Source: Flavobacteriaceae bacterium
GTDB taxonomy: Bacteria; Bacteroidota; Bacteroidia; Flavobacteriales; Flavobacteriaceae
Reading direction: 5' to 3'
NCBI GenBank assembly: GCA_020435965.1
Contig: JAGQYS010000041.1
Span: 1 to 38,471 of the forward strand
DNA length: 38,471 bases
The notes beneath the pieces were generated by a model. That model made no database searches. It had not been told where the DNA came from and was given only the letters and a program-made list of their open reading frames with translations. The translations under genes and the position numbers were made by a program. This document shows, in pieces, positions 1 to 9,600 of this stretch; positions within the stretch are counted from its first letter, which is position 1, and the number at the start of each line of letters is the position of its first letter.

Positions 1-16
1 GCTGGCAGTGCGCAAT

Positions 17-92
<76 letters not shown>

Positions 93-143
93 ATATAGGA
101 CTGCAAATATACAACCCTTTTTAGATTTATCAATACGTTATTA

Positions 144-176
144 TAAAAAAATGCTATTTCAGTTTTGAAATAGCAT
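144..176 (-). terminator. rho-independent terminator of the LRR gene
   Basis: There is a perfect 11-bp inverted repeat (ATGCTATTTCA / TGAAATAGCAT) with a 4-nt loop. On the minus strand it is followed by a run of T (positions 150-144). It lies about 30 bp past the stop of the LRR gene. Confidence 0.8.
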
Positions 177-207
177 TCGTTAAAATTAAAAATTAATATG
201 TCTATGT

Positions 208-1113
208 TTAATCGTCGTTTGTTGCTAAGGCAGTGTTTTTCATTTCGTCTAAGTTTCTGAACTCAAACTGAACGCCTTGAGGTAACTTTTCTTGCAAACT
301 TGCAAAGTCTCCTTTAATTTGATTATTGTTCAGCATCAAAACTTTAATACTAGTAAGCTGTGCTAATTCTGATGGTACATTACCATATAATAAATTATCC
401 GAAAGTATAAGCTCTTCCAACTTAGCTAAATAGCCAATACTTGCAGGAATAGCTCCAAACAATTTATTATCAAATAAGCTTAATTTTTCTAAGTTGCTTA
501 GGTTTTTTATCGTGCTAGGGATTTTTCCTGTAAAATCATTACTGCTTAAATAAATTTCTTTAAGATTAGTTAAATCTCCTATTTGATCAGGAATATTTCC
601 GCTTAAATTATTACTAAACATTTCAAGCTTTTCAAGTTTTGAAAGTTTTCCTATTGAAGCAGGGATTTTACCCTCAATGCTATTCATAAAAAGCTCTAAC
701 GTTACAAGGTTTTCAACATTACCTATAGTATCTGGTAACTTTCCATCCAGTTTATTGAATGCAATATTTAAAACTTTTAATTGCTTTAAATTCCCAATGG
801 TTGAAGGAATTGTTCCTGTAATTCTGTTTCTGAATAAGTTTAAAGATTCCAAGTTAGTCAAATCACCCAATTCGTTAGGCAATGTCCCAACAAGATTATT
901 AAAACTCAAATCGATAGCAATGACTTTGCCGTCTTTAATTGTTAGACCTTGCCATGCAGTAACATCTGCATTTAGATCCCAACTTTGAGTCCAGTTATCA
1001 CCTTGTGTTGCATTGTAAATAGCAACCAATGCGTCTTTTTCTTGAGTTGAAATATTTGCGAATGCAAATACTGAGAAAAGACATAACACTAATGTAAGTT
1101 TCATAGTTTTCAT
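208..1113 (-). CDS. secreted leucine-rich-repeat protein
   Basis: The 301-aa protein has an N-terminal signal peptide (about residues 1-19, ending AFA-N). An N-cap-like segment with GDNW (residues 20-60) resembles the start of plant-type LRR proteins. About nine LRRs of roughly 24 residues follow, with the consensus LxxLxxLxLxxNxLxGxIP, to about residue 285. Such repeats form a curved solenoid used for protein or glycan binding. The short C-terminal tail does not look like a type IX secretion sorting domain, so it is probably periplasmic or released. Two start codons are possible (residues 1 and 4); the first is used. It is the last gene before a terminator. It sits 138 bp downstream of the CPXCG gene, so it may have its own promoter, but I found no convincing one. 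The binding partner is unknown. Confidence 0.85.
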   Translation of the reverse strand: MKTMKLTLVLCLFSVFAFANISTQEKDALVAIYNATQGDNWTQSWDLNADVTAWQGLTIKDGKVIAIDLSFNNLVGTLPNELGDLTNLESLNLFRNRITGTIPSTIGNLKQLKVLNIAFNKLDGKLPDTIGNVENLVTLELFMNSIEGKIPASIGKLSKLEKLEMFSNNLSGNIPDQIGDLTNLKEIYLSSNDFTGKIPSTIKNLSNLEKLSLFDNKLFGAIPASIGYLAKLEELILSDNLLYGNVPSELAQLTSIKVLMLNNNQIKGDFASLQEKLPQGVQFEFRNLDEMKNTALATNDD

Positions 1114-1251
1114 AATAGTAGATTTTAATTGAGGGCAGTAATCTAGTTACGAATATAGAAGCAATCGGACAAACTACCAATTATATTCGATGAAATACAT
1201 TATTGAAAGAATTTACCTACGTTTACCAGTGCTGTTTGTCGGATTTTAACC

Positions 1252-1434
1252 TTATTGTTCTACATTTAAGGCTTCAAACTGAATTGTTGTGTCATTTTCA
1301 ATTAGAAATTTTATGCGAATTGGATGACAACACACCTCACAATCTTCAATATAAGACTGATTATTTTGGGAAATATCTAATAGCATGGATATAGTTTCCC
1401 AACAATAAGGACATTGAAAAAAGTGCTCTTTCAC
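1252..1434 (-). CDS. small CPXCG-type cysteine-rich protein
   Basis: This 60-aa protein has two Cys pairs, CPYC near the N-terminus (residues 8-11) and CEVC around residue 33-36 followed by another Cys. This matches the small CPXCG cysteine-rich family, which is presumed to bind one zinc ion; its function is unknown. The family glycine after the first pair is Trp here. The start is GTG at 1434, with no upstream ATG possible because the tolC stop lies in the same frame only 9 nt before it. It is therefore probably the last gene of the efflux operon, translated by coupling. It could be mistaken for noise because of its size, but the Cys spacing is diagnostic. Confidence 0.75.
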   Translation of the reverse strand: MKEHFFQCPYCWETISMLLDISQNNQSYIEDCEVCCHPIRIKFLIENDTTIQFEALNVEQ

Positions 1435-1443
1435 TATATAAAA

Positions 1444-2769
1444 TTAAAACTCTAAATTGAGCAACTCACCACTTAATTGTAGCACAAAAAGCTCTGCCAA
1501 CTTAGCGTCGTATTTTGCTTGGTTTCTACTCAATTCTGTATTTAAAAGATTCAACTGAGCTTCTCTAAATTCTATTGAGGTGGCTTGACCCAATTTGAAT
1601 TTTTCTTGAGTACGATCAAAATTATTTTTTGAGGTAATTATATTTTGTTCTTGAACATTAAAAATGGTAAGCTTGTTTTGATAATCGTCCCAAGCATTTT
1701 CAAAATCACGCTCAATATTAATGATGATTTGCTCTTTTTGAAGCTTTTGATTTTCTAAACTAATTTTTGCGTTCTTCACACGTGTTATGGTTCCACCACC
1801 ATCAAAAAGATTCCAGCTTAAATTAAGTCCTCCAGAAAGTCCAGTATTGGTAGATGTTTCTAAAAATGAAGCTGCGTTATTGTTATTTTTATTCCATCCA
1901 TAAGTACCTGTTAAACCTAATGTAGGAAGGTAATCAGATTTCCAAGATTTGATATCGTACTCACTAATAATGAGGTTTTTTTCAACTTGCAATAAGGCCA
2001 CATTATTTGCTTTTACTTTATTTTTTAAATCTTCTTTATTAAGGTTTATAACAAAGTTTATTAAGGTATCAACTTCAAAAGTGTTTGTGACCGAATTCCC
2101 TAAAATGACATTTAAATCGCGTTTAGCATTTTTTAATTGCTGTTTTATGTTGATATAATTTATGCTATCATTATTAATATCTACTTGTGCGTTTAAAACA
2201 CCAAGTTTAGTACTTTGTCCATAATCAAATTGGTATTCTGCACGTTTTAGACGATCTTTTGATATGGTTAAAGTTTGCTGTACTGCCTCCATATTTTGAG
2301 ACAATTGCGCCACATTGTAATACACTGTAAAAAGCTGCAACATTGTATTTTCAATAGTCTCTCTGGCTTCAAGCTCAGTTAATTGTTTTTGTTCTTTTAA
2401 GCGTTTGTAATTGTAACGCCTTCCTAAACCATCAAAAATGGTATAATTTAAATTAACTGAAGCGTTATATCTTGAGCTCTCAGCTCCGTTAAGATTGGTA
2501 ACATTTCCATTTGAAAACACAGCCTCTGTGTTGTCTAAATTGTAGGTAGCTCCACTATTTCCTGTTACTGTTGGTAAAAATCCAGAGTTTAGGATACTTG
2601 TATTATTTTCGGCTATTTCAACTGTATTATTTGCCATTTTAATGCCATAGTTATTCTCTAAAGCCAAACTAATTGCTTCTTGTGGAGACAATATTTCTTG
2701 TGCCTGAAGCTGGCCTAAAAAAGTAAAGGAAATAGCGAATATGATATATTTAAAATTCATTTTCTTCAT
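1444..2769 (-). CDS. TolC-family outer-membrane efflux channel
   Basis: This 441-aa outer-membrane channel component has a signal peptide (residues 1-23, ending LQAQ). Two homologous halves of long coiled-coil helices follow, typical of outer membrane efflux proteins. Examples are the repeat around residues 165-230 (YGQSTKLGVLNAQVDINN) and its counterpart near 385-430 (LGQATSIEFREAQLNLLN). It would trimerise and dock with the membrane fusion protein and RND pump encoded just upstream. Its first 20 bases overlap the end of the pump gene, indicating translational coupling in one operon (fusion protein, pump, channel). The substrate cannot be told from sequence. Confidence 0.93.
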   Translation of the reverse strand: MKKMNFKYIIFAISFTFLGQLQAQEILSPQEAISLALENNYGIKMANNTVEIAENNTSILNSGFLPTVTGNSGATYNLDNTEAVFSNGNVTNLNGAESSRYNASVNLNYTIFDGLGRRYNYKRLKEQKQLTELEARETIENTMLQLFTVYYNVAQLSQNMEAVQQTLTISKDRLKRAEYQFDYGQSTKLGVLNAQVDINNDSINYINIKQQLKNAKRDLNVILGNSVTNTFEVDTLINFVINLNKEDLKNKVKANNVALLQVEKNLIISEYDIKSWKSDYLPTLGLTGTYGWNKNNNNAASFLETSTNTGLSGGLNLSWNLFDGGGTITRVKNAKISLENQKLQKEQIIINIERDFENAWDDYQNKLTIFNVQEQNIITSKNNFDRTQEKFKLGQATSIEFREAQLNLLNTELSRNQAKYDAKLAELFVLQLSGELLNLEF

Positions 2770-5700
2770 TTTGTTCTTTTATAGCGCGTTCTACTTCTTC
2801 TTTAGTAACATTATCTCCTGTTGCCAACCATTTCACATTTTTCTTAATGCTATTACTAAAGGATAAAAACAATGGTAAGACTAGCAATGTTAAAATGGTT
2901 GCATAAGCAATGCCAAAAGAAATTGAAATAGCCATTGGCTTTAAAAATTGAGCTTGCCTACTTTTTTCTAAAAGTAATGGCGCCAATCCAGCAATGGTAG
3001 TAAGCGATGTTAAGAAAATGGCTCTAAAACGTGATTTTCCTGCTTCAGATAATGCCAAATCAAATGACATACCTTCTTTTAAATTGCCGTTGAATTTTCC
3101 AATTAGAACAAGTCCATCATTGACCATAATACCTATTAATGCAATGATACCCAATAAGGATAATATATTAACAGGAAACCCAAGAAGCCAATGTCCCCAA
3201 GCTACCGCTGTTAAACTAAAAGGAACCAACAATAACAATAATAATGGTTGGCTGTAACTTCTGAATGTAAAGGCAATTACTATATATATTAAAAGCAGAA
3301 TAGGGATTCCAGCATTACGTAAAGAGGTTGATAACTTGGCGGCTTCACGATTTTGCCCTTCAAAAGAAGCGGAAACCGTTGGATATTTTGATCTTAATTG
3401 AGGCATAAAACTGTTCTTTATATCATCAAGAATGTCTGTGCTACTTGTGCTTGGATCTTTTAAATCTGCAGAAACTTGAATTTCACGTTGACCTTCTAGG
3501 TGATTAATAGCAACATCTCCTCTTGCTATGGTATAGTTTGCAATGTCTTTTAAATTAACACGCTCTCCAGTTGGAGTCATAATGCGCATATCATCTAAAT
3601 CATTAATAGAATTTCGATTAGGCACATCATAACGCACCCAAACTCTAATTTCATCCTGTCCACGTTGAAAACGTTGTGCTTGTGCTCCAAAAAATCCAGA
3701 ACGTACTTGATTCATTACAGTTCTTAAATCTAGTCCAAGTAAGTAAGCACTTTCTTTTAACTCTAAACGAATTTCTTTTATACCAGCAGGATCGTTATCT
3801 TCTACATCTTTTAGAAGAGGATTGGATTCCAAGTACTGCTTCATTTCAATTTTAGAGGCTTTAAGTTCATCTATATTATTACTTAAAAGTGATACAGAAA
3901 CAGGACTTCCTCCAAAATTTCCTCCAGAACCAAATATGAGTCTTTCTGTACCAATAACTGGACCAACTAATTCTCTTAACCTATTTGAAACAATAGAGGC
4001 TACTATTTCGTCTGGACGTTCTTCACCAGGCAACATATTTATATTCAAAGTTGCATTTGAGCTTCCGTTTATGTTTACTATAGTATTCTCAAATAACTGC
4101 TTGCCTGTTCCTTTTAAGTACTTTTCAGTAAGTTCTTCATTAACGATGAATGATTTTTCTTCAATCATTGATATAATTGAATCTGTCACCTTTACATTGG
4201 TTCCATTTGGCATTCCGAGCTGAATTGTAACAGTATCACTAGCAATTGATGGAAATAAAGTAACACCAATAACACCTCCTCCTACTGAACCTAATGTGAG
4301 TATTAATAGTGTCAGAAAAACACCTAATGAAAACATTTTAAATTTAAGGACCAAAGCTAAAACTGGACTATAAATCTTATCTCTTAAAAACGCCATTAAA
4401 TTGTCCCCAAATTTGTTGATGCCTCTCATTTTAGCAAAAAACAATTTTAGTTTTGAAGGATTTTCTTCAACCACTTGAGGCCTTAAAGCTTTGGAATGTG
4501 CAAGGTGAGCTGGTAAAATAATAAGTGCTTCAATTAATGAAACCGTTAGCGTTAGAATTACAATTACTGAAACTTCTCCAAAAAATTCTCCAATTCTACT
4601 ATCTAAAAATAAGAACAATGAAAACGCCAAAAGAGTTGTAATAATTGCAGACACAACAGGCGGAATAACCTCCATAGTACCATCAATTGCAGCTTGAACA
4701 GGAGTTTTACCCTTTTCATAATGCTGATAAATATTTTCGGCAATAACGATACCATCATCAACCAAAATACCTATAACGATAATCATTCCGAAAAGTGATA
4801 GCACATTAATGGTGACATCAAAATTACCAGCAAAAATAAACATTCCTAAAAAGGAAATTGGCAATCCGAAAGCCACCCAAAAAGCTAAACGAGTATTTAA
4901 AAATAAAGACAAAAAGACCAGAACCAGAACCATACCTATGATGGCGTTTTCAGTCAACAACTTGGTTCTTTGATTAAGCGTAATGGATAAATCTCTTACA
5001 ACATCCAATTGTACATTATTGTGACTTTGGTTATATTTCTCAATATACTCTTTAACCTTATCTGCAGAGCTTACTAAGTCTTCATTATTTGTACTTGTTA
5101 CAGTAACATCAATCGATAATTGCTGATTAAAATAGGTAGCATTTGGAGATTCAGAAAAACGGTCTCTAACAATTGCTACATCCTTAAGCCTAACTACTTT
5201 TCCATCGTTAGTAGCTTTTACAATAATATTAGATAACTCATTACCATAATATTGTTTATTATTGGCTCTTATTAAATACTCTTCGACATCAGTTTTTATG
5301 TTTCCGCCTGTTACCAAAATGTTTGATGTAGTAACAGCTTGTGCTACATCATTAAAGGTTAGGTTGTAAGCCAATAAACTACCTTCGTTTACAGCAATTT
5401 CAATCTCTTCAGCTGGATAACCAGAAACTTGTATTTGAGAAATACCATCTATAGCACGTAATTCATTTTCAATCTGTCGAGCTATCTGCTTTAAAGTTGC
5501 AAGTGGAATATTTTCACCTCTAACAGCAAAAGAAATGGTTGGTCTTACAGCTTCTTGTTTAGAAACAACCAAAGGTTCCATTCCTGTTGGAAAAGTAGGT
5601 ACTCTATCTACAGCGTTCTTTACTTCCAGCAGCATGAAATCTAAGTTTTCTCCTTTTTCAATCTCAACAGTAATGCTTCCACTATTTTCGCGAGACACAG

Positions 5701-5947
5701 AAGTTACTCGATCTACACCTTTAAGTCCTTTTAAGTTATCCTCAATTTGAAGCACAATACCTTCTTCAATTTCCTGTGGTGAAGCTCCTGGATAAGTGAT
5801 GTTGATGTTGATTATTTTGGATTCAACCAAAGGGAAGAAGGACGACTTTAGCGAAAGCAATCCAATAATACCAAAGGCAAAAAACGCAATTATAAATACA
5901 TTTACTGCAACGTGGTATTTTACAAAATAAGCTATTATATTTCTCAT
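2750..5947 (-). CDS. RND-superfamily efflux pump permease (AcrB/MMPL-like)
   Basis: This 1065-aa inner-membrane proton-driven pump has the full RND layout. It begins with TM1 at the N-terminus (about residues 10-33) and a periplasmic porter/docking region. TM2-6 follow, including the TM4 motif GILVDDGIVIAENI with the paired Asp used for proton relay. A second periplasmic loop then leads to TM8-12, with GIIALIGIMVNDGLVLI in the second repeat. The length matches the family. It probably works with the adjacent fusion protein and TolC channel to expel drugs, metabolites or ions. The motif set fits the hydrophobe/amphiphile branch better than the metal branch, but this is not certain. Its start overlaps the stop of the fusion protein gene by ATGA. 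Confidence 0.93.
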   Translation of the reverse strand: MRNIIAYFVKYHVAVNVFIIAFFAFGIIGLLSLKSSFFPLVESKIININITYPGASPQEIEEGIVLQIEDNLKGLKGVDRVTSVSRENSGSITVEIEKGENLDFMLLEVKNAVDRVPTFPTGMEPLVVSKQEAVRPTISFAVRGENIPLATLKQIARQIENELRAIDGISQIQVSGYPAEEIEIAVNEGSLLAYNLTFNDVAQAVTTSNILVTGGNIKTDVEEYLIRANNKQYYGNELSNIIVKATNDGKVVRLKDVAIVRDRFSESPNATYFNQQLSIDVTVTSTNNEDLVSSADKVKEYIEKYNQSHNNVQLDVVRDLSITLNQRTKLLTENAIIGMVLVLVFLSLFLNTRLAFWVAFGLPISFLGMFIFAGNFDVTINVLSLFGMIIVIGILVDDGIVIAENIYQHYEKGKTPVQAAIDGTMEVIPPVVSAIITTLLAFSLFLFLDSRIGEFFGEVSVIVILTLTVSLIEALIILPAHLAHSKALRPQVVEENPSKLKLFFAKMRGINKFGDNLMAFLRDKIYSPVLALVLKFKMFSLGVFLTLLILTLGSVGGGVIGVTLFPSIASDTVTIQLGMPNGTNVKVTDSIISMIEEKSFIVNEELTEKYLKGTGKQLFENTIVNINGSSNATLNINMLPGEERPDEIVASIVSNRLRELVGPVIGTERLIFGSGGNFGGSPVSVSLLSNNIDELKASKIEMKQYLESNPLLKDVEDNDPAGIKEIRLELKESAYLLGLDLRTVMNQVRSGFFGAQAQRFQRGQDEIRVWVRYDVPNRNSINDLDDMRIMTPTGERVNLKDIANYTIARGDVAINHLEGQREIQVSADLKDPSTSSTDILDDIKNSFMPQLRSKYPTVSASFEGQNREAAKLSTSLRNAGIPILLLIYIVIAFTFRSYSQPLLLLLLVPFSLTAVAWGHWLLGFPVNILSLLGIIALIGIMVNDGLVLIGKFNGNLKEGMSFDLALSEAGKSRFRAIFLTSLTTIAGLAPLLLEKSRQAQFLKPMAISISFGIAYATILTLLVLPLFLSFSNSIKKNVKWLATGDNVTKEEVERAIKEQNEENEF

Positions 5948-7086
5948 TGCTCAGTAGATGATTTAGCAGTATTTGTTTTAGGTTCAAAAGGCTTAACCAA
6001 CATTCCTGCATAAGCTCCTGGAACTGCTTTATTTAAAATAATGGTTCCGTTAGGTACTTCTTTCAATACCACTTTAGTGTCTGAAAAATATATTGGTTTT
6101 ACTGGAATAGCATCCAATAAGCTATCTTTTATTACAAATATTTTCTGGTCATCTTGTAACAAATTTCTGTCTATCTCAATGGCATCTTCAATATCTTTTG
6201 CATTTAAACTTGCTTCTAAATACATGCCTTCTTTTAAATTTTCGTGCGCCACTTCAATAAAAGCTGTAATGGTTTGTGTATTAGGATCAATACTTCCGTT
6301 TACTCTTGAAACAGCACCAGAATAACTTTCGGTTTTATCTAAATTACTTAAACTCACTTTTTTACCAACCTTTAAAATATTAGCAAACGACTTGCTAATA
6401 GCCACTTCCATTTCATACACTTTAGGACTGATAAACTCACCTAGTTTTTGTCCGTTTCTAATTAATGAGCCTTCAGTTACTAAGGCTTCGGTTAAAATAC
6501 CATCAAAAGGTGCTGTAATGTTATATTTAGAAAGTCGTTGTTCTAAGTTTTTTACGTTGTAATAGCTAGATACGATACCTCTTCCTGTTATGAAATAATT
6601 CTCTTTTTCTGAACTCATTTTTGGCAATTCAGGAGTACTTTTCGCCAAATCAAAATTATTAAGATAGGTTTGCCACTTTTGGAACACCTCTGGAAAATCC
6701 AATCGTAAATCTGGCATTATTGCAGCTATAGAATTGTATAAATTACTTTTTGCCGATTGTACACTTGCATAATACTCCGAAGCATCAATTCTAATTAAAG
6801 CCTCACCTCTTCTGTACGTTTGTCCTGGTTTGAATAATTTATTTCCTGTACGGAAAATACCCTGAACCTCAGAATATAACTCTACTCTTTGTTTTGCAGT
6901 TAAATTACCATTTGCAGGAAGTACAATTGGGATTGTAGCATTTTTAACTGTATCAACAAACACAGTTTTCACAACTTTAGCTGCAACTGGTTTAGGTTTG
7001 TTTTTATTATCTATAAGTTTTTTGGCAAAGAAAATAGAAGCTACAATAAGTATAACTCCAATAATAGAAAGTATAATATTTCGCAT
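5944..7086 (-). CDS. RND efflux periplasmic adaptor (HlyD/membrane fusion protein)
   Basis: The 380-aa protein has an N-terminal membrane anchor (residues 4-22), no lipobox, and then the fusion-protein layout. The lipoyl/barrel-sandwich half-motif lies around residues 60-110 (GNLTAKQRVELYSEVQG, IRIDASEY). A short helical hairpin covers about 112-185. The second lipoyl half (ITAPFDGILTEALVTEGSLI) is near residue 190-210, followed by beta-barrel and membrane-proximal domains. It bridges the RND pump and the TolC channel encoded downstream, and is the first gene of that operon. A TAATTTTG -7-type box lies about 26 bp upstream of the start. Confidence 0.92.
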   Translation of the reverse strand: MRNIILSIIGVILIVASIFFAKKLIDNKNKPKPVAAKVVKTVFVDTVKNATIPIVLPANGNLTAKQRVELYSEVQGIFRTGNKLFKPGQTYRRGEALIRIDASEYYASVQSAKSNLYNSIAAIMPDLRLDFPEVFQKWQTYLNNFDLAKSTPELPKMSSEKENYFITGRGIVSSYYNVKNLEQRLSKYNITAPFDGILTEALVTEGSLIRNGQKLGEFISPKVYEMEVAISKSFANILKVGKKVSLSNLDKTESYSGAVSRVNGSIDPNTQTITAFIEVAHENLKEGMYLEASLNAKDIEDAIEIDRNLLQDDQKIFVIKDSLLDAIPVKPIYFSDTKVVLKEVPNGTIILNKAVPGAYAGMLVKPFEPKTNTAKSSTEQ

Positions 7087-7111
7087 TAGGTTACTTTGAT
7101 GGTTATTCGTG

Positions 7112-7119
7112 CAAAATTA
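7112..7119 (-). promoter_or_regulatory. possible -7 element for the RND efflux operon
   Basis: The minus strand reads TAATTTTG, a match to the Bacteroidota TAnnTTTG -7 box, located 26 bp before the adaptor start. No clear TTG -33 partner is seen at the usual spacing, so this is tentative. Confidence 0.4.
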
Positions 7120-7169
7120 TCTAATAGTAAATGCTACTTCGTTAAAAAAAACTTAAAAAGAATAGTTAA

Positions 7170-9080
7170 TTAAGATAATTTTTCCAATTCTTCGTGTGTG
7201 GCTTCCCAATCTTCCATTAGCTTTTCTAATTTGTCTTTTTTGGCTTGATATTTTTCAAAGAACTTAGGATCTGAAACCGTAGCGTCATAATTGGTTTGAA
7301 GCTCTACATCAATTGCTTTAATATCTCTCTCCAATTGCTGAATTTTAGATTCAACATTACTCAATTTATTATTTAATGATTTTATTTTTTTCTGGTCTTC
7401 GTAGGACTGTTTGTTCTCCGATTTAGTTTCAACAACTTTTACGACTTCGCGTTTTTCTGCTTCTCTCAAATTTTCTAGGTTACGTTGCTCTAAAAAGAAA
7501 TCAATGTCACCTAAATATTCTTTAATGTGCTTGTTTTTAAATTCGTACACTTTATTGGTTAATCCTTGTAAAAAATCTCTATCATGTGACACCAAAATTA
7601 GAGTTCCAGAAAATTTAATAAGGGCCTCTTTAAGTACGTTTTTAGATTTTATATCCAAGTGGTTGGTTGGCTCATCCATTACCAATACATTAAGTGGTTG
7701 CAACAAAAGTTTTGCTAATGCCAATCGGTTTCGTTCACCTCCAGAAAGTACTTTAACATATTTATCTACGTCTTCACCTCTAAACAAAAAAGCTCCTAAA
7801 ATATCTCTTACTTTAGAACGATTCGTTTCATTAGCAGCATCAATCATGGTATCTAAAACTGTTTTGCTACCATCTAAATATTCAGCTTGGTTTTGTGCAA
7901 AATATCCTATTTGTACATTATGACCTAGCTTAACGTTTCCTTCGTGTTTAAGTTCGCCAACAATTATTTTTGCTAAGGTTGATTTTCCTTGTCCATTTTG
8001 TCCAACAAAGGCTATTTTACTATCGCGTTCTACCTGTAAATTCACATTTTGAAGCACTTGAAGTTTATCGTAGTTTTTTGAAACTTTGTTTGTTTCTATC
8101 ACTACTTTTCCTGGAACAACAGATACTGGGAAGTTTACAGACATCACACTGTTATCGTCTTCATCAACTTCAATTCTATCTATTTTATCCAATTTTTTTA
8201 TTAGCGATTGAGCCATTGATGCTTTTGATGCTTTGGCTCGAAATTTTTCAATTAACTTCTCTGTTTGTTCTATTTGCTTTTGCTGATTTTTTTGAGAGGC
8301 TAACTGCAAGGTTTTCATCTCTTCACGGAGCACTAGATACTTGGTATAAGGCTTAGGATAATCGTAGATTTTTCCTAATGAAATTTCAATGGTTCTGTTG
8401 GTTACATTATCTAAGAACATCTTATCGTGAGATACAATCACCACTGCTCCAGCATAACTTTTTAAAAAGGATTCCAACCAAATGATAGATTCAATGTCTA
8501 AGTGGTTTGTAGGCTCATCGAGCAATAAAATATCATTGTTTTGAAGTAGAAGTTTAGCGAGCTCAATACGCATTCTCCAACCACCAGAAAAAGTATCAGT
8601 TAATTTATCAAAGTCTTTACGTTGAAACCCTAAACCTTGAAGAATTTTCTCTGTCTCGCCTTGATAATTATAACCTCCAAGAATTTCGTATTGGTGCTGA
8701 ACATCATTCAAATCTACCATCAATTGATGATAGCCTTCACTTTCATAATCTGTTCGTTCAGCCAATTGAGTGTTTATATCTTCTAATCTAGATTCAAGTT
8801 GTTTTATTTCGGTAAATGCTTCATAGGCTTCTTCTAAAATGGTTCTTCCATAAACAAAGTCGATATCTTGTTTTAAAAACCCAAGCTTGAGATTTTTTTC
8901 TTCTGCAACTTGCCCTGAATCATACTCCAATTCTCCAGCAAGAATTTTAAGTAATGTCGATTTTCCTGCTCCATTTTTTCCAATTAGTCCAACACGATCT
9001 CCTCCTTTAAGTCTAAAGGATATATCTTGAAATAAATAATCGCCTTGAAAGGCTATTGAAAGCTTATGAATATTTAACAT
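7170..9080 (-). CDS. ABC-F family ATPase (Uup/YheS-like, ribosome-associated)
   Basis: This 636-aa soluble protein has two ABC ATPase domains and no membrane segments. The first Walker A is at residues 34-42 (GKNGAGKST) and its signature is FSGGWRMR. The second Walker A is near residue 365 (GQNGQGKST) with signature LSGGERNR. Both Walker B motifs read DEPTNHLD. A charged linker (about 240-300) joins the domains, and a Lys/Glu-rich coiled coil forms the C-terminus (about 545-636), as in Uup and YheS. ABC-F proteins bind the ribosomal E site and influence translation; some give antibiotic protection, but nothing here specifies that role. It is transcribed away from the DUF983 gene. Confidence 0.92.
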   Translation of the reverse strand: MLNIHKLSIAFQGDYLFQDISFRLKGGDRVGLIGKNGAGKSTLLKILAGELEYDSGQVAEEKNLKLGFLKQDIDFVYGRTILEEAYEAFTEIKQLESRLEDINTQLAERTDYESEGYHQLMVDLNDVQHQYEILGGYNYQGETEKILQGLGFQRKDFDKLTDTFSGGWRMRIELAKLLLQNNDILLLDEPTNHLDIESIIWLESFLKSYAGAVVIVSHDKMFLDNVTNRTIEISLGKIYDYPKPYTKYLVLREEMKTLQLASQKNQQKQIEQTEKLIEKFRAKASKASMAQSLIKKLDKIDRIEVDEDDNSVMSVNFPVSVVPGKVVIETNKVSKNYDKLQVLQNVNLQVERDSKIAFVGQNGQGKSTLAKIIVGELKHEGNVKLGHNVQIGYFAQNQAEYLDGSKTVLDTMIDAANETNRSKVRDILGAFLFRGEDVDKYVKVLSGGERNRLALAKLLLQPLNVLVMDEPTNHLDIKSKNVLKEALIKFSGTLILVSHDRDFLQGLTNKVYEFKNKHIKEYLGDIDFFLEQRNLENLREAEKREVVKVVETKSENKQSYEDQKKIKSLNNKLSNVESKIQQLERDIKAIDVELQTNYDATVSDPKFFEKYQAKKDKLEKLMEDWEATHEELEKLS

Positions 9081-9164
9081 TTTTGTGACTAAGGTTACAC
9101 TCTCAAACTTTTAAAAAGTTTAATTTTGTAAAAATTAATAGGTTGCAAAAATAGCATAAAACAG

Positions 9165-9548
9165 ATGTTAAAAAAAGGAAATAAATTATATAGTATTTTA
9201 ACAGGATCTTGTCCGAAATGTCACGAGGAAAGTATGTATGTAAACAAAAACGCTTATATATTTTCTGAAACCTTGAAAATGCACGAACACTGCTCTAATT
9301 GTCATACTAAATATAAAATTGAACCTTCTTTTTTTTATGGAGCCATGTATGTAAGCTACGCTGTTGGTATTGCCTTCGCTGTTGCTGCTTTCGTGATTTC
9401 TTTTCTGTTTTTTGGAGCAAGCAGAAACGCAACATTTATAAGTATCATTATAACTCTAGTGGTTTTTTTACCTATTATTATTAGGCTTTCGAGAAATATT
9501 TGGATTAATTTTTTTATGAATTACGACAAAAGTTTGGTTAAAAAATAA
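9165..9548 (+). CDS. DUF983 family membrane protein
   Basis: The 127-aa protein begins with a zinc-ribbon-like segment: CPKC at about residues 18-21 and CSNC at about 42-45. A conserved SFFYGAMYVSYAVG region follows, then two transmembrane helices (about 58-82 and 90-108). This is the arrangement of DUF983, a conserved family of unknown function common in Bacteroidota and Alphaproteobacteria. It is encoded alone, divergent from the ABC-F gene and convergent with the FAD oxidoreductase gene. Confidence 0.88.
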   Translation: MLKKGNKLYSILTGSCPKCHEESMYVNKNAYIFSETLKMHEHCSNCHTKYKIEPSFFYGAMYVSYAVGIAFAVAAFVISFLFFGASRNATFISIIITLVVFLPIIIRLSRNIWINFFMNYDKSLVKK

Positions 9549-9549
9549 C

Positions 9550-9588
9550 CCTTACATCTTTTAGGCCACTTTCCTAAAAAAGGTAAGG
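9550..9588. terminator. hairpin between convergent genes, possible bidirectional terminator
   Basis: This two-tier inverted repeat has an outer CCTTAC/GTAAGG and an inner TTTTAGG/CCTAAAA around a 7-nt loop. It lies between the converging DUF983 and FAD-oxidoreductase genes. It lacks a long T tract on either side, so termination is only likely. Confidence 0.5.
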
Positions 9589-9600
9589 AATCACTTACTA

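Noticed and set aside
1203-1394. 63-codon frame opposite the CPXCG gene
   Set aside because: The minus-strand frame has diagnostic cysteine pairs; the plus frame has none and overlaps it almost entirely.
3822-4223. A 133-codon frame antisense to the RND pump
   Set aside because: It is a shadow of the conserved pump gene with no start context or family resemblance.
7411-7923. A 170-codon frame on the plus strand inside the ABC-F gene
   Set aside because: The ABC-F protein on the other strand is full length with all ATPase motifs; this is a shadow frame.
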